DNA of 64,000 nucleotides from Lactobacillus johnsonii ATCC 33200 (GTDB taxonomy: Bacteria > Bacillota > Bacilli > Lactobacillales > Lactobacillaceae): contig NZ_GG670120.1 of the NCBI RefSeq assembly GCF_000159355.1, positions 450,353-514,352 of the forward strand. Direction: 5' to 3'. Both the position numbers and the translations under genes were made by a program. Shown here piece after piece: positions 27,713 through 34,739 of this stretch (the first letter of the stretch is position 1; every line of letters starts with the position of its first letter). Under the pieces are notes generated by a model, which saw nothing but the letters and a program-made list of their open reading frames with translations, ran no database searches and was not told the DNA's origin.

Positions 27713-27823
27713 ATGTCCCAATTATTAGTAATAGCCGGTTTAATCGGTATTTTGTATGGTGCAGTTGAGCTTAAAGCCCAGCCAATTCCAGTTGAAAATG
27801 ACACAGTTCATAAAGGACGTTAA
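27713..27823 (+). CDS. 36-aa membrane peptide with C-terminal HKGR tail
   Basis: A small gene with a good ribosome binding site (AAGGGAG, about 27698-27704) and ATG 27713. The peptide has an N-terminal hydrophobic segment (LLVIAGLIGILYGAV) and a polar tail PIPVENDTVHKGR, then TAA. A perfect terminator follows directly, showing a dedicated transcription unit. A paralogue with the same tail pattern occurs at 38771-38887, where an internal TAA splits it. Function is unknown; a one-pass membrane microprotein is the simplest reading. Confidence 0.7.
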   Translation: MSQLLVIAGLIGILYGAVELKAQPIPVENDTVHKGR

Positions 27824-27832
27824 TTGACCTTG

Positions 27833-27863
27833 ATGACCAAGAGTTAAAATTGCTCTTGGTCAT
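27833..27863 (+). terminator. Terminator of the 36-aa peptide gene
   Basis: ATGACCAAGAG pairs perfectly with CTCTTGGTCAT (9-nt loop), followed by TTTTTAG. Confidence 0.85.
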
Positions 27864-27916
27864 TTTTAGTTTAACCAGTATACTGGTAGAAAGAAGAATA
27901 TTAAAGGATATGAAGT

Positions 27917-28378
27917 ATGGATTCGAATGAATTAATTTTTATTAAATTAGAAAATAAACGTTTACGTTATAATTTGCTTGCGGACATCTTGCTAATTCTT
28001 GGAGGCATTTTAATGTTTAGACAGCCTCCAATGAGCCTTTTATTTCAATTACTTGGAGCCGGCTTAATTATTATTGGAACCGTATTTACTTTTTTATCAT
28101 TTCGAGTAAGGACTAGTAAGCAATATCATGACCTATCTTTATTAGTTAAAAATGAGCCAAGCAGTTTTAAGGAGGTCGTTAATTTATTTGGAGCAAAGTT
28201 AACTGCTTTAGCTTTGTTTGTGGGAATAGGGCTTATAGCATTAGCAATTTGCTTTTTCTTTTTACTTAGTCGATCTTGGATTAAGGCTTTACTGTTTTTC
28301 TTAACATTTGAGACTGTAATTGATTTGAAAGATTTTATGAATAATATCACAAAATTGAAGGATGAAAGTACAATTTAG
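27917..28378 (+). CDS. Uncharacterised four-segment membrane protein
   Basis: This 153-aa protein is not recognised. It has two hydrophobic pairs (about residues 20-62 and 95-135) separated by a soluble loop with RVRTSKQYHDLSLLVKNEPSSFKE, and a charged C-terminus. The start follows AAAGGATATGAAGT. It stands alone, with its own terminator overlapping the 3' end of the gene. Its composition is like its neighbours, with no sign of transfer. Confidence 0.65.
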   Translation: MDSNELIFIKLENKRLRYNLLADILLILGGILMFRQPPMSLLFQLLGAGLIIIGTVFTFLSFRVRTSKQYHDLSLLVKNEPSSFKEVVNLFGAKLTALALFVGIGLIALAICFFFLLSRSWIKALLFFLTFETVIDLKDFMNNITKLKDESTI

Positions 28379-28390
28379 GCTTTCATCCTT
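28358..28390 (+). terminator. Terminator overlapping the gene end
   Basis: AAGGATGAAAG pairs with CTTTCATCCTT and is followed by T-rich sequence; the stop codon lies in the loop. Confidence 0.75.
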
Positions 28391-28456
28391 TTTATATCGA
28401 TAAAAATATTTGTGATTTTATGAGCATATTATTTTACTTTAATTATTGAATTGGAT

Positions 28457-28472
28457 ATTATAGTACTATAAT
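28457..28472. promoter_or_regulatory. 16-bp perfect palindrome in the yeiH leader
   Basis: ATTATAGTACTATAAT is a perfect dyad overlapping the likely promoter of the gene at 28574 (TTTTAC at 28433-28438, 17 nt, TATTAT at 28456-28461). Confidence 0.45.
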
Positions 28473-28573
28473 AATTTTGCTTTCGAGAAAGAATCACTTT
28501 AAAACACTATATGATTGCTTATTCTGTAAATTTTCCTAGGTGGGAATAAGTAATTAAACTGGAGGTATTTTTA

Positions 28574-29605
28574 TTGATAAGTATTGTTAAGAGTAGATCA
28601 TTTTGTCTTGCAGCTGCAATGACTTTAATTTGTTCCGTGGCAGGTATTTTTCTAGCAAAATTACCTTATGTCAACTTGATTGGTGCGTTGGTAATTGCCC
28701 TTTTATTAGGAATTTCGCTGCAGGTGTTACCAGTTGGGGTAAGAGAAGAAGCAGCACCAGGGATTGGTTTTATTTCTAATAAGTTTTTGAGATTAGGAAT
28801 TATTTTACTGGGTTTTAGACTTAATCTTACTAAGCTAGCTGATGCTGGTATTAAAACAATTTTAGTTGCAATGCTAGGGGTAAGTGGAACGATTGTTTTG
28901 ACTTACTGGCTTAGTAAAAAATTTGGGGCAGAAGATGAACTAGCAGTGTTATCAGCTTGTGGCTGCGGAATTTGTGGAGCAGCTGCTGTAATGGGCGTTT
29001 CCCCTCAAATTGAGAGTAGAGATGAAGAACGTAAAAGAGAAAACGAGGTACTTGCTGTTGCCGTAGTTTGTGTGATGGGAACAGTATTTACACTCTTAGA
29101 AATTGTGATTAAACCAATGCTTGGGTTAACAGATTCACAATTTGGTATTGTTGCTGGTGGATCTCTTCATGAAATTGCCCATGCTATTGCAGCTGGTAGT
29201 GCTTTTGGTGAAGCAAGTTTAGATAGTGCGTTAATTATGAAATTATCACGTGTTTTACTGTTAGCACCAGTTGCTTTAGTAATTGGATACTGGTACCAAA
29301 GAAGACTGGTAAAAGAAAGTGCGCAAGATCATACACAAGCACCTAAGAAATTACCAATTCCTTGGTTCTTAGGAGGATTTATTTTAACCAGTATTTTAGG
29401 TACTTTCTTACCATTCCCACCAGTAGTTTTAGATGGCTTAGTTCAAGCAGCATATGTCTTTTTGGGGATGGCAATGGCCGCTTTAGGTATTTCAGTTAAC
29501 TTCAGTGTTATCTTCAAACGTGGTGGTACCGTATTTGGGGCTGCTGCAATTAGTTCTACTTGCTTGATGATCTTCATGATTATTATGAGTAAGTTATTCT
29601 TTTAA
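28574..29605 (+). CDS. yeiH: YeiH family putative sulfate/anion exporter
   Basis: This 343-aa membrane protein of the YeiH/UPF0324 family has about ten segments. Family landmarks include LGFRLNLTKLADAG, the Cys-rich SACGCGICGAAAVMGVSPQI (about 120-140) and GGSLHEIAHAIAAGSAFG (about 195). The start is TTG at 28574, with an excellent GGAGGT at 28561-28566. YeiH genes are usually partnered with a LysR regulator; the truncated LysR-like ORF directly downstream on the other strand fits that, so the regulator is probably broken. The transported anion is not known. Confidence 0.88.
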   Translation: MISIVKSRSFCLAAAMTLICSVAGIFLAKLPYVNLIGALVIALLLGISLQVLPVGVREEAAPGIGFISNKFLRLGIILLGFRLNLTKLADAGIKTILVAMLGVSGTIVLTYWLSKKFGAEDELAVLSACGCGICGAAAVMGVSPQIESRDEERKRENEVLAVAVVCVMGTVFTLLEIVIKPMLGLTDSQFGIVAGGSLHEIAHAIAAGSAFGEASLDSALIMKLSRVLLLAPVALVIGYWYQRRLVKESAQDHTQAPKKLPIPWFLGGFILTSILGTFLPFPPVVLDGLVQAAYVFLGMAMAALGISVNFSVIFKRGGTVFGAAAISSTCLMIFMIIMSKLFF

Positions 29606-29614
29606 ATTAATGAT

Positions 29615-29653
29615 AAAAAGCCGATTGCTTCTCCACCAAGCAATCGGCTTTTT
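29615..29653. terminator. Bidirectional terminator
   Basis: AAAAAGCCGATTGCTT pairs perfectly with AAGCAATCGGCTTTTT (16 bp, 7-nt loop). It serves the convergent yeiH and LysR-remnant genes. Confidence 0.9.
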
Positions 29654-30135
29654 TACATTTGATCATATTTACTCCATTGATCCTGCAATTTTTCAATTAA
29701 AGGCATAAGACGAGTTTGGTTTTGCTTTAAGTAGCAAGCATAGAACTTTTGATGAGCCACCTCATCTGATAAGGGACGAACGGAACGGTTATTAGGAAGA
29801 TTATTACCCCATTGTGAGTCTAAACTAGTTAAATTAGTAGTAAAGAAGGGGAGGACGGAATACTGTAAGATTTCGCTATAATCTGTTGACTCATCTTGGA
29901 AGATTATTTTGCTATCAGGAATTTCATCATGATAAATCTGGGTCCAAAAACCGATGTTAGCAGGGCTTAAAATTGTTTTTCCTTTTAGCATTCTAAATGA
30001 TAATTCTGAATTTTCATTAAGCTTACATTCGGTAGGTAAGTTAACTGACATGGATTCTGTACCTAAATAAGTAGAGGTAATATCACGATCTTCAATAGGG
30101 AAATTAAGTAGTAGTGATGGTAGGGTTGATAACAA
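29653..30135 (-). pseudogene. Truncated LysR-type regulator (effector domain only)
   Basis: The 160-aa frame corresponds to the second half of a LysR substrate-binding domain (FRMLKGKTILSPANIGFW..., SVLPFFTTNL, C-terminal HQKFYACYLKQNQ). A full regulator has about 300 aa with an N-terminal winged helix-turn-helix; no such segment is found in the upstream 300 nt on this strand. It is convergent with yeiH, where YeiE-type LysR regulators are expected. I infer a regulator truncated at its 5' end by the rearrangement that also left the ABC-F tail at 30296-30382. Confidence 0.7.
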
Positions 30136-30295
30136 GTCATACCTTTCATTGCAGTATCTTGTTAGTGGGGGTAATAATACTTATCGTGTTTTGAAGATTA
30201 ACGCAAAAATGCACAGCATTCAAAGCTCCATGATAATTCGCAAGTTGATAAAGCTCTCATTAAGTTTGTGTGGAATAAGTGATGTGTTTATATAA

Positions 30296-30382
30296 GCAAT
30301 AAAACCAGCAATGCTTTTAATTGACCATGACCAGTATTTTATTGAACAAGTTGCCGATAAAAGAATTAAATTAGCTAACTAA
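30296..30382 (+). pseudogene. C-terminal remnant of an ABC-F type ATPase
   Basis: A plus-strand frame after a stop at 30293 reads AIKPAMLLIDHDQYFIEQVA then DKRIKLAN and TAA. The DHDQYFIEQVADK pattern is the H-loop region at the very end of ABC-F ATPases (SHDRYFxxxVA type). Everything upstream of it is lost, and a terminator hairpin still follows. The adjacent 30140-30295 stretch has no coherent frame. Confidence 0.55.
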
Positions 30383-30391
30383 ACCATATTA

Positions 30392-30427
30392 AAAAATGGA
30401 TAGGGTAAAAGAAACCTATCCATTTTT
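30392..30427. terminator. Terminator
   Basis: AAAAATGGATAGG pairs with CCTATCCATTTTT (10-nt loop). It is usable in both directions, by the ABC-F remnant and the PPOX-family gene. Confidence 0.8.
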
Positions 30428-30453
30428 ATTTAGTTATGCGAAAAAATGATTAA

Positions 30454-30912
30454 TTAAAATTCAAATTTTCTTGTAAAAATAGGGTGAGTACGGTGATCTA
30501 AGTAGGCTGCTTCTTTTGGTGTAATTTCTAAAACCCGCAGATCTTCTTTTGCCCCTTCAATATCATCTGCATATATTTCATTTAAATAATCATTTTTTTC
30601 AAAAATCTCGTCAATATATTCATGTTCGACATTTTTAATTGTTCCCCGAATTGAAAAGCCGCATGAATCCATCGTGCCATCCCCTTTGTATCCATTGATA
30701 ATCACCTTAGGTTGATGGATCAAATCTTGAAAGAAAGGATTTTGACTAGAGGTAACAATGTAGAGCTTACCATTTTTATTCAAAACTAGATCACAGACTT
30801 GAGCAGAAGGTGCACCATGATGTGTTGTAGCAACATCAACATTGTGGACCTCATTAGTCGCAAATTCTAAGAACTCTTCATTACTAGTTTGATTATTTAA
30901 GATCCTAACCAT
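30454..30912 (-). CDS. Pyridoxamine 5'-phosphate oxidase family protein
   Basis: This 152-aa protein has the split-barrel flavin-binding fold of PPOX-like proteins: MVRILNNQTSNEEFLEFATNE, THHGAPSAQVCDLVLNKNGKLYIVTS, PKVIINGYKGDG and a final short strand. Such small members bind FMN or F420/haem-type cofactors and are rarely true PNP oxidases. A TTG at 30945 would add 11 residues, but the ATG at 30912 is preceded by GAGGAATAG and is preferred. It is divergent from the als operon. Confidence 0.8.
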   Translation of the reverse strand: MVRILNNQTSNEEFLEFATNEVHNVDVATTHHGAPSAQVCDLVLNKNGKLYIVTSSQNPFFQDLIHQPKVIINGYKGDGTMDSCGFSIRGTIKNVEHEYIDEIFEKNDYLNEIYADDIEGAKEDLRVLEITPKEAAYLDHRTHPIFTRKFEF

Positions 30913-31100
30913 GTCTATTCCTCGCTTAAATTTATTTTTATTCAAGTTCTATTATAGAATGGATTTGTGATATATCTATATTAGAAGTATTTGATTTAAA
31001 GTTTTCTATAATTATATTTACTTAAAAGTATGGTAGCTTGTAAGTATACTTTTAATTTGTAAGTAGATATACAACCTATATTGGAAGAAGGAAGATTGCT

Positions 31101-32781
31101 GTGGCAGAAGAAAAATATTACGGTGCAAATGCAATTGTTGATAGCTTAATTAATCATGATGTTAAATTCGTCTTTGGAATTCCAGGTGCCAAAATTGATC
31201 GAGTATTTGAATTACTTGAACATTCTAAAGATCCACGTACGCCTAAATTTGTTTTAACGCGGCACGAACAAAATGCGGCCTTCATGGCGGCTGGAGTTAG
31301 GAAGGATTACAGGAAAACCAGGTGTTGTTCTTACTACCTCAGGTCCGGGTGCATCAAATTTAGCAACTGGCTTAGTAACTGCTACAGCAGAAGGTGATCC
31401 CGTACTAGCTATTTCTGGCCAAGTGCAAAGAACTGATCTTTTGCGTTTAACTCACCAAAGTATGAAAAATGCAGCTTTATTTGCTCCGATTACTAAATAT
31501 AGTGCCGAAGTTCAAGAACCCGAGAATATTTCTGAGGTGATTGCTAACGCATATCAAGAAGCAGAGGCATCTAAGCAAGGGGCAAGCTTTGTTTCTGTTC
31601 CGCAGGACGTAACTGATGCAGAAGTAAAAACGAGCGTGATTGCGCCACTTGAGCCCCCGAAGCTAGGCCCAGCTAGTCCAATTGAATCAACTTTGCTTTC
31701 ACAGCGTATTAAAGCCGCAAAGCTTCCTGTACTTTTGTTAGGAATGCGGGCATCTGATCCAGAAACTACCAGAGCTATCAGACGTTTAATTGCGGAAACT
31801 CATCTACCTGTAGTTGAAACTTTTCAAGGTGCTGGAATTATCCCACGTGAATTAGAGGATGATTTCTTCGGTCGTGTAGGTTTGTTTAGAAACCAACCAG
31901 GGGATCAATTGCTTAAAAAGAGTGATCTGGTTATTGCAATTGGTTATGATCCAATCGAATATGAACCTCGAAACTGGAATTCTGATAGAAGCGCAAATAT
32001 CGTTGTAATTGATTCTATGCGGGCAGAAATTGATAAAAATTATCAGCCTGAGAGAGAATTGGTTGGAGATATTTCTCAAACTTTAGACTTTCTTTTACCA
32101 TATATGAAGGGCTGTTCAATGCCGAATGAATCTAAAGAGTATCTTGATTCATTACGTAAAACCCTGCAAAAACGTGATACTCCACCTGCTGTTACTAAGG
32201 ATCAAGTGAAGAGTCATCCCTTGAGTATTATTCAGGCTCTACAAGACCGAGTTACTGATGACATGACGGTAACAGTGGATGTTGGTAGTTTTTACATCTG
32301 GATGGCACGGCACTTTAGAAGTTATGAACCACGGCATTTGCTCTTTAGTAACGGAATGCAGACACTTGGAGTTGCTCTTCCTTGGACAATCGCAGCAGCT
32401 TTGGTAAGACCAAATACAAAAATTGTTTCGGTTTCTGGGGATGGGGGATTCATGTTCTCGTCACAAGATTTAGAGACTGCTGTTCGGCTAGGTTTGAATA
32501 TTGTCCATATTATCTGGAATGATGGAAATTATGACATGGTTAAATTCCAAGAAGAATTGAAGTATGGCGATTCAGCAACTGTTAAATTTGGCCCTGTAGA
32601 CTTTGTTAAATATGCAGAAAGTTTTGGTGCTAAGGGCTACCGTGTAGAGAAGGCAGCTGATTTAGATAAGATTTTGGATAAAGCCTTTAAAGAAGATGGA
32701 CCAACTGTTGTTGATATACCGGTTGATTATAGTTTCAATCAAGAATTAGGAAAGACAATTTTAGAGGATCAGCTATATTAA
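31101..32781 (+). pseudogene. alsS: Acetolactate synthase, frameshifted near 31297
   Basis: This is the thiamine-diphosphate enzyme that condenses two pyruvates to acetolactate for acetoin/diacetyl production. It starts with GTG 31101 (GAAGGAAG upstream). The first frame reads [12 protein letters not shown]...[13 protein letters not shown], including the catalytic Glu, then goes out of frame; the +1 frame resumes at [17 protein letters not shown] and runs to the stop at 32781 with the ThDP-binding [14 protein letters not shown]...WNDGNYDMV intact. Removing one base in GTTAGGAAGG (31296-31305) restores MAAGVGRITG. The break is a single-base insertion or a sequencing error; the gene is otherwise complete. 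Confidence 0.85.
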
Positions 32782-32798
32782 TAGAAGGTAGGAAAATT

Positions 32799-33505
32799 AT
32801 GGCAAAATATGAAAGCAAGGTTTATCAGCATGGTACCTTGGGGATGCTGGTGCCAGGATTGTTTGAAGGGACAATGACAGTTGCAGATCTGTTAAAGCAC
32901 GGTGGCTGGGGCATTGGAACAGCTAGTGGCCTTGATGGTGAAATGATTTTACTTGATCATGTACCGTATTTAGCTCAAAGCAATGGTGAAATTAGAATCT
33001 TAAAACCAGAAGAAAAGATCCCATTTGCGACAGTTCATTTTGAAGAGATAAAAGATAGTTTTAAGGTCGAAAATTTAACTCAAAAAGAATTAGAAGATAA
33101 GATTTTAGCTGACTATCCTTATAAAAATGTCCTTTTTGCAGTTAAAATTGTGGGGAATTTTTCAACTGTTAAAACAAGAGTAGTTGAAAAGCAGACAAGA
33201 CCTTATTGCAAGTAGCAAATGAACAAGCCGTTTTTGAATCTACTGATGTTTCTGGTACAGTTATAGGTTACTTTGCACCGAAGATGTTCCAAGGTATGGC
33301 TGCTACTGGATACCATTTACATTTTTTAGCAGATAACAAATCAATTGGTGGACACTTATTAGACTTCAAGATAAAAGAAGCAACTGTTTATTTACAGCCA
33401 TTTACTAGTATTGAGCAACATTTGCCAATTGATAATCAGAAATTTTTGAACAAAGATTTGGATATCGCTGATATGCATGATCAAATCCAAAAGGCTGAAG
33501 GATAA
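32799..33505 (+). pseudogene. alsD: Acetolactate decarboxylase, frameshifted near 33200
   Basis: This enzyme converts acetolactate to acetoin. The first frame (MAKYESKVYQHGTLGML...VVEKQTRPY) stops at TAG 33213-33215. The next frame resumes at LQVANEQAVFES (33206) and contains the zinc-ligand histidines GYHLHFLADNKSIGGH, ending at 33505. Compared with the family, three or four residues after RPY seem to be missing, so the lesion looks like a small deletion rather than one base. It lies 17 nt after alsS and would be in the same operon. Both adjacent genes are broken. Confidence 0.82.
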
Positions 33506-33550
33506 AAAAGCAGATCATTACCGTTTAATTATGGTAGTGATCTGCTTTTT
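33505..33550. terminator. Bidirectional terminator
   Basis: AAAAAGCAGATCATTACC pairs with GGTAGTGATCTGCTTTTT (one wobble) between the convergent als operon and the DUF3021 gene. Confidence 0.88.
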
Positions 33551-33964
33551 TTATAATTTATGGTTTAACTGCTTTACTTGGATTTTTATTTGATGGTAGA
33601 TACAGAGCCAAATGATTAAGTAGCCGATGATATAGAGTACCGTAAAAACCAGAAATGGGATAATTTGTAACTCAATCCAATTGTTAAAAAAATAAAAGAG
33701 AAGGTAGTCAATGTAAATTACAATCGCATCAATCATATTTGCAAGTCCAAGAGAGATTTTTTCAACTTTAAAGACTGCACTAATACCTCCGGCGATAAAG
33801 GCTAGTAATAAACTGGAAAGAATATTCTTATTTACGTTTTGAATCGAAATAGTATGGAAGTTAATAGTAAAAGAATAAATATAATAAAAAATCACAAGAA
33901 TTAAAGGACCAAATCCTGCAGCTTTCATGCCACTTTTAATAAAATTTTTGATAAAATCTTTCAT
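33551..33964 (-). CDS. DUF3021 family membrane protein
   Basis: This 137-aa protein has four membrane segments and the FIKSGMKAAGFGPLILVIFYY start typical of DUF3021. In Firmicutes these proteins are encoded directly behind a LytTR DNA-binding protein and are thought to modulate it, as here: only 1 nt separates it from the LytTR gene. The function is otherwise unknown. Confidence 0.8.
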   Translation of the reverse strand: MKDFIKNFIKSGMKAAGFGPLILVIFYYIYSFTINFHTISIQNVNKNILSSLLLAFIAGGISAVFKVEKISLGLANMIDAIVIYIDYLLFYFFNNWIELQIIPFLVFTVLYIIGYLIIWLCIYHQIKIQVKQLNHKL

Positions 33965-33965
33965 T

Positions 33966-34400
33966 TTAATTCAGTTCCTTCCTAATTTTAGAAAAACAGC
34001 GTCTTGAAACATAGTCGCTTAATCCATTTGTCATAATGACATTTACCCCAGAAGTTTTTGTTTCCTTAAATTGATCGATATAGGAACGATTTATAATAGT
34101 GGATTTATTGATACGCCAAAAATTAGTGGGGAGAGTATCTTCTATTTGGTAGAGTCTTTTTCTGATGTGATATTGCTTATTGTTACAGATAGCAAAAACC
34201 TTATTTTCAATAATTGTAAACATAATAATATTCTCTAAGTTAAGCATAATTAAATCTTTGTCATCATAAGCAGGTATCTCATTTGAATTACCGTTTGATA
34301 AAACAAATTGCTCTAATTGAGTAGAAAAATTACTTTTTCGATGAACGGTAGCCTCGACAATTTCTTGACTGTTTGGATTAATAAATAACTTAAATTTCAT
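33966..34400 (-). CDS. LytTR family DNA-binding regulator
   Basis: This 144-aa protein has an N-terminal segment of about 45 residues and a LytTR DNA-binding domain (about 45-144: DKDLIMLNLENIIMFTIIENKV..., FWRINKSTIINRSYIDQFKET). It has no receiver domain, so it belongs to the LytTR regulatory-system type with a membrane partner (DUF3021, next gene). The ATG has an AAAGGAG ribosome binding site. The upstream direct repeats at 34464-34490 and a poor -35 suggest self-activation. Confidence 0.88.
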   Translation of the reverse strand: MKFKLFINPNSQEIVEATVHRKSNFSTQLEQFVLSNGNSNEIPAYDDKDLIMLNLENIIMFTIIENKVFAICNNKQYHIRKRLYQIEDTLPTNFWRINKSTIINRSYIDQFKETKTSGVNVIMTNGLSDYVSRRCFSKIRKELN

Positions 34401-34421
34401 ATCTTACTCCTTTCAAGTTAA

Positions 34422-34450
34422 ATTATATCGATATGAGGCATTTTTACTTT
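34422..34450 (-). promoter_or_regulatory. LytTR gene promoter with weak -35
   Basis: On the minus strand TATAAT (34427-34422) is well formed, while the -35 position (34450-34445) reads AAAGTA. This is the arrangement expected of an activator-dependent promoter. Confidence 0.5.
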
Positions 34451-34463
34451 ATTTTTGTCAGTC

Positions 34464-34490
34464 ATCGGTTGAAAATGACTTTTAATCGGT
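34464..34490 (-). promoter_or_regulatory. LytTR-type direct repeats
   Basis: On the minus strand ACCGAT occurs twice (34490-34485 and 34469-34464) with an exact 21-nt period, that is, on one DNA face, immediately upstream of the weak -35. LytTR regulators bind such paired 9-bp repeats spaced two helical turns. Confidence 0.55.
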
Positions 34491-34500
34491 AATAAAATTT

Positions 34501-34714
34501 TGATTCCAAAAATGTAAAATTATAAAAGTAAGCTCTGATATTTTTGTTATTTAAATAGAATAATATTACGTACTAATAAAATGATTATTTAAAAATTATG
34601 TCATTATGCTTATTATCAGACCAGTATTTAATGGGAAGATTTAATTCTAAAGAAAGTCATATAAATTATATAAGAGTATAGAATAAGAAAAGATTACATG
34701 TTACTATATCACTT
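34501..34714. other. AT-rich leader of the adhesin gene
   Basis: This stretch of about 210 nt contains no coherent ORF. Neither a signal-peptide coding sequence nor a clear ribosome binding site precedes the ATG at 34726. Confidence 0.5.
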
Positions 34715-34739
34715 GTAATTAATTTATGAAATTAATTAC
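34715..34739. repeat. Palindrome centred on the adhesin start codon
   Basis: GTAATTAATTT and AAATTAATTAC are perfect 11-bp reverse complements flanking the ATG at 34726-34728. In RNA it would hide the start codon; in DNA it could be a recombination junction. Confidence 0.7.

Noticed and set aside
30140-30295. Frame beginning QYLVSGGNNTYRVLK, which briefly resembles the PLD-helicase N-terminus
   Set aside because: The similarity covers only a few residues and the frame soon ends; not enough to claim a duplicated fragment.
31296-31305. Programmed frameshift or phase variation in alsS
   Set aside because: There is no homopolymer or slippery heptamer of the usual kind at the break; a plain indel or sequencing error is simpler.
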